A stretch of 20,469 nt of DNA from Candidatus Pacearchaeota archaeon (GTDB lineage Archaea > Nanobdellota > Nanobdellia > Pacearchaeales > GW2011-AR1): positions 1-20,469 of the forward strand of contig WJLK01000116.1 of assembly GCA_014728565.1 (NCBI GenBank), given 5' to 3'. Shown here one piece after another: positions 14,088-20,469 of this stretch; the first letter of the stretch is position 1; each line of letters begins with the position of its first letter. Position numbers and translations under genes: made by a program. Below the pieces are notes generated by a model. That model saw only the letters and a list, made by a program, of their open reading frames with translations. It ran no database searches and was not told the origin of the DNA.

Positions 14088-15041
14088 TTAAATAACAGAA
14101 TTGTAATAAGAAAATCCTTTATTTTTGAACCATTCTAAAGTCTCTTTCATACCTTCTTCAAAACTGTATTTTGGTTTCCAAGATAAAACATTGAACACTT
14201 TAGAAATATCAGCAAGAGTATCCTTAGGTTCAATCACAGGTGGTTTATAAATCAGCTTTATCTGACTATCTCCTATTATAAGCCTGACAACATCATTAAC
14301 ACTGTAATTTTTTCCTCCACCAATATTAAAAAAATCTCCAAAAGCTTTTTTATTTCCAGTAAGAGCAGCTAATAAATTAGCTTCAACAACATCTCTAACA
14401 AAAGTAAAATCTCTGGTCTGCAAACCGTCTCCATAAATTTCAGGACTCTCTTTTTTTAAAACTCTAAAGACAGTTTTAGGGATAAGATTAGCATATCCAC
14501 CTCCGGGATCATGCTTCATACCAAAAACATTAAAATATCTTAAGCTTATTCCCTCAACACCATGAAGCATATAGTACAATCTGCAGTAATATTCTCCGAC
14601 TAATTTTTGCAATGCATAAGGAGACATAGGACTAGGAATCATAGTCTCTTTTAAAGGCAAACTCTCCTGATCTCCATAAACAGAACTACTTGAAGAAAAA
14701 ACAACTCTCTTAATATCATTTTTTCTGCATAATTCAAGAACATTTAAAGTTCCTCCAATATTAATTTTATTGCTCACAACAGGATTTTCTATTGAAAACT
14801 GAACTCTTGGAATAGCTCCTACATGAAAAACAACATCTATATTCTTAAACAAAATATTCACATCATCACAAAAACTTATTTTATGAAATTTAAATTTAGG
14901 ATTTCCTTCATAATCTTTTAGATTTTCTAATCTTCCAGAGGATAAATCATCAATAACTCTTACATCCCAATCTTTTTCTAAAAGCTCACCTACAAGATTA
15001 CTTCCAATAAAACCTGCACCTCCTGTAACTAGAACTCTCAT
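14088..15041 (-). CDS. NAD-dependent NDP-sugar epimerase (UDP-glucose/UDP-GlcNAc 4-epimerase-like)
   Basis: A 317-residue extended SDR enzyme. GGAGFIG (7-13) binds NAD, and SSSSSVYGD (117-124) with Y142-x-x-x-K146 forms the active site. RYFNVFG, GDGLQTRDFTFVRDVVEAN and NIGGGKNYSV bind the nucleotide sugar. Several blocks, such as GAIPRVQFSIENPVVSNKINIGGTLN, recall WbpP-type UDP-GlcNAc 4-epimerases as well as GalE; dTDP-glucose dehydratase is less likely. It would feed glycan or cell-surface synthesis. Its ATG overlaps the TGA of the upstream membrane-anchored gene as ATGA, so the two are co-translated. Confidence 0.92.
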   Translation of the reverse strand: MRVLVTGGAGFIGSNLVGELLEKDWDVRVIDDLSSGRLENLKDYEGNPKFKFHKISFCDDVNILFKNIDVVFHVGAIPRVQFSIENPVVSNKINIGGTLNVLELCRKNDIKRVVFSSSSSVYGDQESLPLKETMIPSPMSPYALQKLVGEYYCRLYYMLHGVEGISLRYFNVFGMKHDPGGGYANLIPKTVFRVLKKESPEIYGDGLQTRDFTFVRDVVEANLLAALTGNKKAFGDFFNIGGGKNYSVNDVVRLIIGDSQIKLIYKPPVIEPKDTLADISKVFNVLSWKPKYSFEEGMKETLEWFKNKGFSYYNSVI

Positions 15042-15439
15042 TTTTCAAATATCCTGACAACTCCTCCTTTTTTATCAAGTTCAATAAAATTACTAACTTC
15101 TTTATTTCTAAAAGATTCGCACTGATTCTCTATCTTATCATCTTCATTAATTCTAGGAACATGAACAATGTCAACTGCATAATCTCCACAAACACCTAGA
15201 CACTGACTTGAAAATTCCATTCCTCTCTCTTCAGCTTTCTCATACAAAATACCAGCACACCTAATTGCTCTCTGCTGTTTATCAACATAATCTGGAATTT
15301 CATCTGGACTACCGCTTTTAATCCACACTCCTTTTGAATCTTTAATCCAAGAATCAACCCTCAATCTAAAAATCAAAAACAATCCTATTACTATTAAAAA
15401 AACTGCAAAAATAATCACATACTCTCTCTTGATTTTCAT
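15038..15439 (-). CDS. Membrane-anchored small protein with four exported cysteines
   Basis: A 133-residue protein of unknown family. The short basic start (MKIKRE) and hydrophobic helix (about residues 7-25) form a signal anchor, leaving about 105 residues outside the cell. That part has a W-rich segment (SWIKDSKGVWIKSG) and four cysteines (C61, C80, C84, C107), which could form two disulfides. The C80-LGV-C84 spacing could also bind metal. VDIVHVPR and FIELDKKGGVVRIF suggest a beta-rich end. A TATA box at about 15456-15467 serves the gene. The 4-nt overlap with the sugar epimerase gene points to a shared role at the cell surface. Confidence 0.75.
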   Translation of the reverse strand: MKIKREYVIIFAVFLIVIGLFLIFRLRVDSWIKDSKGVWIKSGSPDEIPDYVDKQQRAIRCAGILYEKAEERGMEFSSQCLGVCGDYAVDIVHVPRINEDDKIENQCESFRNKEVSNFIELDKKGGVVRIFEK

Positions 15440-15490
15440 CTTAAATCAACATCCAATATATTTATAAAAATTATCAATATTCAGGATATT

Positions 15491-16780
15491 CTAAACAAGG
15501 AATCCCTCGTCTAACCTATTATTAAACTCCTTGTTAATATTTTCAAGCATTTTTTGCTTTGTCATAACACTTCCTCTCCATAGCTCATGGCCTAAAACCC
15601 ATCCTAATTTAACAAAAGCTGTTTCTGGAAGAATATCTTCTAAAAAAACAACTCCTATCTCCTGTAGTTTTCTTCCAGGACTATAAACATTAGGATCTAA
15701 TCTTCCGTATAAAGTTTGAGGAGCTGCAAATACCAAAATGCCTTTTTTAATAATCTCTTTTAATTTAGGAATCCAGTTATTCTCTCCCTCTGTAATAACA
15801 TGACCTAATCCACTCATCTCAATTACAATTCCTTTATATTTATTCTTCATATAATAATCAAGAATATCAGGACTCTGCCCAGGATAAAATTTTATCAAAG
15901 CTATTTTATTATCAAAAACAGAATCTACCTCAACTTTATTTTTGTTTCTCTTTTTATAATCTCTAATAATATCTATATTTCCATTAGAAAATATTTTAGC
16001 AACTGGCTTACAATTAATAGGTCTGAAGGTGTCTCTTCTAGAGCTATGCATCTTCCTGCACTTATTTCCCTGAAGAGCATAACAATACTCATCATCTAAA
16101 TTAGCATGACCTACTAAAATTACCTCAGCTATGTCAGAAAGAGCAGCATAAGCACTGCACTTCAGGTTAAGCCTGCTATCACTGCTCCCTCTATCAGAAC
16201 TTCTCTGAGAGTAAGTAAGAACAACAGGTTTGTTTAAATTTTTTAACATAAATGATAAAACTCCTGCTGTATAATGCAAAAAATCAGTTCCATGGCTTAT
16301 TATAACTCCTCTGACATTACTGTCATTCAAAGACTTTCCAATCATCCTAGATAATCTCTGCCAATCTCTAAAATCCATATTTTCACTAGCTTTCATAAAA
16401 GGACTCTTAACCCTGATGTTAGCTATTTCAAAAATTTCAGGATAAATAGAAAATAATTCATCAGCATCTATTAACCATTTAACTCCTCCAGTAGATGGGT
16501 CTAATTTACTTGAAATAGTTCCTCCTGTTAAATAAAAATCAATAACTGGTTTTTTTCCAGAAATTCTTTTTTCTTTTTTCTTTTTTTTCTCTTGTTTTTT
16601 TTCTAATAACTTTATTTCTTTAATGTCCTCTTTTTTATAACCTGTGTTATAACCACTTCTTAATTTTAACAATAAAACTCCCTGTTCATGACTCTCTAAA
16701 AGGATTCCCTGATGAGATTTTCCTTTAACAATAATCTCTATCTTATCTCCAGGTTCAGGATTTTTAAAGAGTTTTTTCAT
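15491..16780 (-). CDS. gatD: Glu-tRNA(Gln) amidotransferase subunit D
   Basis: The asparaginase-like subunit of archaeal GatDE. It hydrolyses glutamine (or asparagine) to supply ammonia to GatE. A small N-terminal beta-barrel domain (about 1-58) and a lysine-rich linker precede the L-asparaginase fold. The catalytic set is visible: T88 in LTGGTIS, T165-D166 in SHGTDF and K243 in RKMHSSRRD, offset evenly from the P. abyssi residues T101, T177, D178 and K254. The 429 residues are normal length. gatE lies over 4 kb away, so the pair is not in one operon. The promoter region is the 41 bp shared with the divergent Cys-rich gene. Confidence 0.97.
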   Translation of the reverse strand: MKKLFKNPEPGDKIEIIVKGKSHQGILLESHEQGVLLLKLRSGYNTGYKKEDIKEIKLLEKKQEKKKKKEKRISGKKPVIDFYLTGGTISSKLDPSTGGVKWLIDADELFSIYPEIFEIANIRVKSPFMKASENMDFRDWQRLSRMIGKSLNDSNVRGVIISHGTDFLHYTAGVLSFMLKNLNKPVVLTYSQRSSDRGSSDSRLNLKCSAYAALSDIAEVILVGHANLDDEYCYALQGNKCRKMHSSRRDTFRPINCKPVAKIFSNGNIDIIRDYKKRNKNKVEVDSVFDNKIALIKFYPGQSPDILDYYMKNKYKGIVIEMSGLGHVITEGENNWIPKLKEIIKKGILVFAAPQTLYGRLDPNVYSPGRKLQEIGVVFLEDILPETAFVKLGWVLGHELWRGSVMTKQKMLENINKEFNNRLDEGFLV

Positions 16781-16821
16781 AAATCATAATATTTAAAACA
16801 ATATAAAAAACTTATTATTAT
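16781..16821. promoter_or_regulatory. 41-bp divergent promoter between gatD and the Cys-rich gene
   Basis: Only 41 bp separate the two ATG codons. For the plus-strand gene, TATTTAAAAC (about 16789-16798) lies near -28. For gatD, the minus-strand reading of CAATATAAAAAA (about 16799-16810) lies near -24. The two TATA boxes are side by side, so the two preinitiation complexes would compete for the same DNA. Confidence 0.5.
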
Positions 16822-17274
16822 ATGAAAGCTATAATAAATTTCTTTGACAATCATCTAACTAGGATATTAAGAGAGTTAAAAGAACAAGGAATTTCTATAT
16901 CCAATGAATCTATTCTCAGAATTATAGAAGCTACATCTTTTAAAAACAGAAGTAGAAAATATCCTGAAAAATGTCCCTGTTATCCTGAATCTCACTGTTA
17001 TGAAAGTTATGGAAACATAGAGAATCCTAGCTGTTTTTTATGTGGATGTCCTGAATACCGAATAGATTTAAACAAAAGACCTGTAACCCGGTGCAACCTT
17101 AGAAAATATTATCAACTAGGAGGAACAGGAGGTTACTACATTCCCTATTCAGGATCTCCTGATGGCCAGATATGGGCTTGTGAAAAATGCCCTCATCCTT
17201 ACTACAAAGAAACAGTTGAAAAATTTCTAAAAGAAAATCTAGATGATTTAAAAAGAAGATACGAAGAATTATAA
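16822..17274 (+). CDS. Cysteine-rich small-domain protein (PF04071-like), probable metal binder
   Basis: A 150-residue protein. A helical N-terminus (1-40) is followed by nine cysteines: C51, C53, C59, C71, C74, C76, C91, C120 and C123. The pattern C-P-C-Y-P...C, then SCFLCGCPEYR, then WACEKCPHPY is close to the cysteine-rich small domain (PF04071), whose members carry NCLFCYCPLY and DCxxCxxPH. Such domains probably hold zinc or an iron-sulfur cluster, and the family is of unknown function. A charged helix closes the protein. It is divergent from gatD with a shared 41-bp promoter and is followed 34 bp later by the next plus-strand gene. Confidence 0.7.
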   Translation: MKAIINFFDNHLTRILRELKEQGISISNESILRIIEATSFKNRSRKYPEKCPCYPESHCYESYGNIENPSCFLCGCPEYRIDLNKRPVTRCNLRKYYQLGGTGGYYIPYSGSPDGQIWACEKCPHPYYKETVEKFLKENLDDLKRRYEEL

Positions 17275-17275
17275 A

Positions 17276-17292
17276 AAGTTTATTAAACACTA
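17276..17292 (+). promoter_or_regulatory. 17-bp promoter element, copy 1
   Basis: AAGTTTATTAAACACTA begins 33 bp before the ATG at 17309 and contains a TATA-like TTTATTAA near -26. An identical 17-mer occupies the same position before gatB (17699-17715). Confidence 0.65.
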
Positions 17293-17308
17293 TTTTTTAT
17301 ATTTCATT

Positions 17309-17659
17309 ATGTTAAAACATATGATAATAGATGAATTGCAACCAACAGAAAGCACTCTTAATCCAGAAACTATGTCTTACTATGGTTCTACATTCCCTTT
17401 ATTAAGAGAAGATGTTCAGCCTCCTGGAGTCTGGACAATCAATGGAATACATTATATAGCAGATGGCAATAATCAGACTTTTGATAGATATACTACAAGG
17501 GGAATACCTAATATTTGTGCTAATGTATTGACTCCTGAAACATGTGGAGTAGGTCCAGATGTTTATTCAATGGTTGTTGAAGAAATACTAAAAAAAGCTG
17601 AACAAGCAAGAGAAAAGGGTGTTACACACATATCTCATTTAAGATTTCCTGATTCTTGA
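17309..17659 (+). CDS. Small protein with a ParB-like DGN motif (function unknown)
   Basis: A 116-residue protein. The core, PPGVWTINGIHYIADGNNQTFDRY, recalls the ParB/sulfiredoxin-type fold, where a short strand, a turn with (I/V)xDGN(H/R) and a helix follow one another. The usual Arg after DGN is Gln here, so catalysis by that fold is doubtful. A C-terminal helix (VYSMVVEEILKKAEQAREKG) follows. No DNA-binding domain is attached, unlike chromosome-partition ParB. The assignment is by motif alone. It carries the same 17-bp promoter element as gatB, which lies immediately downstream, so the two genes may be co-regulated. Confidence 0.6.
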   Translation: MLKHMIIDELQPTESTLNPETMSYYGSTFPLLREDVQPPGVWTINGIHYIADGNNQTFDRYTTRGIPNICANVLTPETCGVGPDVYSMVVEEILKKAEQAREKGVTHISHLRFPDS

Positions 17660-17698
17660 TTTAAAAAAACAAATCTAAATTAATCTTTAATTAATCAT

Positions 17699-17715
17699 AA
17701 GTTTATTAAACACTA
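17699..17715 (+). promoter_or_regulatory. 17-bp promoter element, copy 2 (gatB)
   Basis: Identical to 17276-17292 over all 17 bases and again beginning 33 bp before an ATG, here the gatB start at 17732. The TATA-like core lies near -27 and there is no Shine-Dalgarno motif, so a leaderless gatB mRNA is likely. Confidence 0.65.
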
Positions 17716-17731
17716 GTCTTCTAGTTTGTTT

Positions 17732-19102
17732 ATGAAACCAAAAATAGGCCTAGAAATCCATGGATATCTTGAAACAAAAGAAAAATTATTCTGTAATTGC
17801 CAGAATTTTCATGACATGAAAAAAATAAAACCTAATACAAACATCTGCCCTATTTGTACAGGCCAACCAGGCTCCAAGCCAATGCTTCCAAATAGAGCTG
17901 CAATTGATAAGATAATACAAATTGGATTAATGCTAAATTGTAAGCCAGTAACTCTCCCTAAAGTATTAATATTCCAGAGAAAACACTACAACTGGCCTGA
18001 TATGCCTACTGGATATCAGAAAACAATCTCAGGTGCATACTCAATTCCAGTTGCTGAAAATGGAGAATTCCTAGGAATAAGAATAAAAGAGGCTCATCTA
18101 GAAGAAGACCCTGCTGCCTGGAACCCTGACACAGGAATAATAGATTACAATAGAGCAGGAGTACCTCTTGTTGAAATTGTAACAGAGCCTGATTTCAAAA
18201 ATCCAGAACAAGTTGAATTCTGGTTAAGACAACTGATTCTAACACTTTCATATATAAAAGCAATAAACAGGGATGCAGGAATTAAAGCAGATGTTAATAT
18301 TAGTATCTCTGGAGTTTCAGAAAGAACTGAAATTAAAAACGTAAATTCAGTAACAGAAATTGTCAAAGCTGCAAATTCTGAACTTAACAGACATAAGAAC
18401 AAGAAACCAAAAAAACAGGAAACCAGAAGATGGAATTCTGAACTAGAAGAAACAGAACTAATGCGTCTAAAAGAAAATGCAGAGGATTACAGATTTATTC
18501 CTGACCCTGACCTTCCTGGAATAAAACTAACAAAACAGAGAATTGAAAAAATAAAAAATAACCTTCCAGAATCACCAATAGAAAAACTCAACAGAATAAT
18601 TAAAAAACATAAAATTGATAAAGAAAATGCAGAAATTCTAACTCAGAACATTGACATAGCTGAATTATATGAAAAAGTTATTGAAAAAATAAATCCTAAA
18701 TTTGCACTTCCCTGGATAACTGTTGAGTGGTTTGGTGTTTTAAATCATAACAAAAAAACAATGGATGAACTTGAAACAAAACCAAAACATATTGCTGAGT
18801 TACTAGAATTGATACAGGAAAAGAAAATAACTCCACTAAAAGCAAAAGAAATTTTAAGAAAATTCATACCTAAATCTTTTTCACCTAAACAACTTGCAAA
18901 GAATTCTGAAAAAATTGATGATGAAAAAACTCTACTACCAGTAATAAAAAAAGTTATACAGGAAAACCATAAAACTGTAGAAGACTACAAATCAGGAGAG
19001 AGAAAAGCTATTAATTTCCTCATAGGCCAGATTATGAATTCTACGAATAAAAGAGCTGACTTTCAGGCAGTAAGAAAATTACTAGAAAAAGAATTAAAAT
19101 AA
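17732..19102 (+). CDS. gatB: Aspartyl/glutamyl-tRNA amidotransferase subunit B
   Basis: The kinase-like and tRNA-binding subunit of GatCAB. It phosphorylates the aspartyl (or glutamyl) group on tRNA and transfers ammonia supplied by GatA. The N-terminus IGLEIHGYLETKEKLFCNC and the zinc site C21, C23, C39 and C42 (CNC..., CPICTG) are typical, with AHLEEDPA, DYNRAGVPLVEIVTEPD and YRFIPDPDLP in the cradle domain. The YqeY-like tail (KSGERKAINFLIGQIMNSTN) is present. Its 456 residues are close to the usual 470. I chose the ATG at 17732; a TTG at 17726 would add two residues and lies nearer the promoter. It is 15 kb from gatA. Confidence 0.96.
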   Translation: MKPKIGLEIHGYLETKEKLFCNCQNFHDMKKIKPNTNICPICTGQPGSKPMLPNRAAIDKIIQIGLMLNCKPVTLPKVLIFQRKHYNWPDMPTGYQKTISGAYSIPVAENGEFLGIRIKEAHLEEDPAAWNPDTGIIDYNRAGVPLVEIVTEPDFKNPEQVEFWLRQLILTLSYIKAINRDAGIKADVNISISGVSERTEIKNVNSVTEIVKAANSELNRHKNKKPKKQETRRWNSELEETELMRLKENAEDYRFIPDPDLPGIKLTKQRIEKIKNNLPESPIEKLNRIIKKHKIDKENAEILTQNIDIAELYEKVIEKINPKFALPWITVEWFGVLNHNKKTMDELETKPKHIAELLELIQEKKITPLKAKEILRKFIPKSFSPKQLAKNSEKIDDEKTLLPVIKKVIQENHKTVEDYKSGERKAINFLIGQIMNSTNKRADFQAVRKLLEKELK

Positions 19103-19133
19103 AAGTCAATTAAAACCTCTTAAAACTATTAAC

Positions 19134-19145
19134 AATATTTATAAA
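19134..19145 (+). promoter_or_regulatory. TATA box for the PH-domain membrane protein operon
   Basis: ATATTTATAAAA near 19134-19145 lies about 27 nt before the ATG at 19167, consistent with a leaderless transcript for the two-gene unit that follows gatB. Confidence 0.45.
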
Positions 19146-19166
19146 ATTTAAATCCCTAAAATATTT

Positions 19167-19628
19167 ATGAAAAAGAGAATTCAAGATGATAAAAATATTC
19201 TGAAAATCAGGGGTTCAAGAAAACACTATCTTCCTATCTATGTCATGATTCTAATCCTTATCCTAATTATTATTTTTTTAAGATTTTACAATCTAAACAT
19301 AAACTATCTGGTTGTTATCTTTGCATTTATTTTCATGATTGTTGGAATAAAAGGTACTGAAATTCACAGATTCTTCAGTTACTATCAAATTACCACTCAC
19401 TATCTTGTTCACTCCAGAGGGATCTTAAACAATGATGTCAAAAGAATTTTTATTCCAACTATAAGTGATATTGTATTAAAACAAACTTTTTGGCAAAGAC
19501 TTTTAAATTACGGAAACGTTATGGTTCATAGATATACACCAGGTGCTATAATTGAAGTTAAAAACATCAATAATCCTGAAAAATTCATTGATATACTAGA
19601 AGATAGGCTGAATAAAATAGGAGACTAA
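19167..19628 (+). CDS. Bacterial PH-domain (bPH2) membrane protein
   Basis: A 153-residue membrane protein. Two hydrophobic helices (about 22-40 and 46-62) form a hairpin in the membrane, followed by a cytoplasmic domain with YQITTHYLVHSRGILNNDVKRI and a later GNVMVHRYTPGAIIEVKNINNPEKF. This order is that of the bPH2/YdbS-like domain (PF03703), usually read as strand-rich PH fold with R/K and isoleucine-rich strands. The function of the family is poorly known, and roles at the membrane and in stress are proposed. It is followed after 2 nt by the next gene, whose ribosome binding site GGAG lies across its stop codon. Confidence 0.85.
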   Translation: MKKRIQDDKNILKIRGSRKHYLPIYVMILILILIIIFLRFYNLNINYLVVIFAFIFMIVGIKGTEIHRFFSYYQITTHYLVHSRGILNNDVKRIFIPTISDIVLKQTFWQRLLNYGNVMVHRYTPGAIIEVKNINNPEKFIDILEDRLNKIGD

Positions 19629-19630
19629 AA

Positions 19631-20344
19631 ATGAGTAGGGCTCAACTGGAAGGTTACAGTGAAAAACCTCCTAAAAAACATAGAATTGCGATATTTATAT
19701 TAATAATATTCCTAATCCTAGTTTCTTTATTCTTATATTTTGCTTTTTTTAAAGAAAATGGTTTCAGAGGTATTACAGGTTTTTTCATAGGAGGCTTAAA
19801 TGATGAAAATGCTGTTTTCATAAAAGCTGAACTTAATCCCCCTGATGATTTTAAAACTAGTGAAAAAATCAAAAGAATAGAATTAGATATCGATAGTTCT
19901 AAGGATTTCCTTGTCGGTAAACAAAAGATTGATTTATCAAAATTCAATTCTGCAAATATAATTATAGATAATTTCAACGGTGAATTATCTCTGGAAGAAG
20001 ACAGTATTAAAAGTCTAAAAGGAAAAGCATCAAATGTTTTTATTAATAATATTCCTATCTCCTCTCAATCTGGAGGCAATATGAAAGTTAGTTTTGACAA
20101 TTCTTTTAGGTATAAATTTTTAAAATTAGAAAAAGTTTTTATTCCTTCCCTAGTCTTCAAGACTTCTGGAAAATTAACAATAGGCAATAATAAAGCAATT
20201 ATTAATCTTGAAGATGAGAACTTTGAGATTGAAAAATTTGAAGGTGACATCACCTTTGAAAAAAATAAATTTTTGATGAATGGTTTAGTTGATAAATCAA
20301 AGCTTCCTGAATTACTTGATATAACTGATTCTGAAAAATCTTAA
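19631..20344 (+). CDS. Membrane-anchored protein of unknown function
   Basis: A 237-residue protein with a basic, soluble N-terminus (KPPKKHR) and one strong membrane helix (about 19-40), followed by an exported beta-rich domain of about 190 residues. That domain has repeated short hydrophobic strands (IIIDNFNGELSL, VFINNIPISS, KLTIGNNKAIINL) and could be a beta-sandwich or solenoid. I do not recognise the family. Acidic residues dominate the exported part. GGAG at 19620-19623, seven nt before the ATG, lies within the end of the PH-domain gene, so the two are co-translated. The end overlaps the convergent peptidase gene by 4 bp. Confidence 0.75.
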   Translation: MSRAQLEGYSEKPPKKHRIAIFILIIFLILVSLFLYFAFFKENGFRGITGFFIGGLNDENAVFIKAELNPPDDFKTSEKIKRIELDIDSSKDFLVGKQKIDLSKFNSANIIIDNFNGELSLEEDSIKSLKGKASNVFINNIPISSQSGGNMKVSFDNSFRYKFLKLEKVFIPSLVFKTSGKLTIGNNKAIINLEDENFEIEKFEGDITFEKNKFLMNGLVDKSKLPELLDITDSEKS

Positions 20345-20469
20345 ATCTTTACTATCTCTTTTTGAACAGGAGTTGTTATTTCTAATCTATAATCTTCTGT
20401 AATATAACAATTAATTTCACTTCTTATCCCGAATTTATTTTTGAAATAAATACCTGGCTCTATTGTAAA
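20341..20469 (-). CDS. C-terminal end of an M24 peptidase (Xaa-Pro aminopeptidase type; start outside window)
   Basis: The minus-strand frame enters from the right edge and ends with TAA at 20341-20343, giving 42 residues. It begins FTIEPGIYF and continues KFGIRSEINCYITEDYRLE. This is the C-terminal block of the pita-bread M24 metallopeptidases, where the Glu of TIEPG and the Glu of GIRxE bind the two metals; both are present. The GIR(x)E form fits Xaa-Pro aminopeptidase or PepQ better than methionine aminopeptidase. The stop overlaps the stop of the preceding plus-strand gene by 4 bp in convergent orientation. Confidence 0.8.
   Translation of the reverse strand, partial: FTIEPGIYFKNKFGIRSEINCYITEDYRLEITTPVQKEIVKI

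Noticed and set aside
17309..17659. Chromosome partition ParB
   Set aside because: The protein is too short, lacks the helix-turn-helix domain and has Gln where the ParB core has Arg; only a fold-level likeness is kept.
1..20469. CRISPR arrays, tRNA genes, insertion sequences and integrase genes
   Set aside because: I looked for regular spaced repeats, tRNA T-loop patterns and transposase motifs on both strands by eye and saw none; a tool search could still find a divergent case.

Overview
This is an AT-rich, gene-dense window that looks archaeal, most likely from a DPANN lineage such as Woesearchaeota or Pacearchaeota (lineage inferred, not proven). The signs are an archaeal GatD/GatE pair, a TrmB-type regulator, TATA boxes placed about 22-30 nt upstream of start codons (leaderless-type promoters), heavy use of AGA for arginine, many compact proteins of unknown family, and very short intergenic gaps. 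I found no tRNA, rRNA, insertion sequence, CRISPR array or integrase.

Layout. Positions 1-284 hold the end of an unknown plus-strand gene. Positions 291-3617 are a tight minus-strand operon read from right to left: a short divergent gatC, an unknown protein, gatA, a metallo-beta-lactamase-fold hydrolase and a NadR-like P-loop ATPase. Next come a TrmB-like regulator (minus) and, divergent from it, a HAD phosphatase plus an APH-type kinase (plus), with a palindrome in the shared control region. A metallophosphoesterase and an unknown helical protein follow (minus), then an orphan plus-strand gene with a strongly structured leader. Positions 8346-11366 carry aspS, a 47-residue small ORF and gatE (minus). 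Beyond that lie a possible HipA/PI4K-like kinase, a DUF1003 membrane protein, a GshB-like ATP-grasp ligase, an NDP-sugar epimerase coupled to a membrane-anchored four-Cys protein, gatD (minus), a Cys-rich zinc-type protein, a ParB-like-fold candidate and gatB (plus), then a bacterial PH-domain membrane protein and a membrane-anchored unknown. The right edge holds the end of an M24 (Xaa-Pro) peptidase on the minus strand.

How it works together. The window carries nearly the whole indirect route to Asn-tRNA and Gln-tRNA: an AspRS with a non-discriminating signature, GatA, GatB and a GatC candidate for Asp-tRNA(Asn) to Asn-tRNA(Asn), and GatD with GatE for Glu-tRNA(Gln) to Gln-tRNA(Gln). The genes are scattered over about 17 kb in several transcription units. 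The most striking point is that both AspRS and GatE, the two families here that normally share the GAD insertion domain, lack it. AspRS is also of bacterial type. Other items to follow up are an identical 17-bp promoter element at the same distance before two starts, one of them gatB; a 54-nt imperfect hairpin leader preceded by an anti-Shine-Dalgarno-like octamer; a GC-rich palindrome next to the TrmB-like gene; and a candidate new member of the HipA/PI4K kinase fold.
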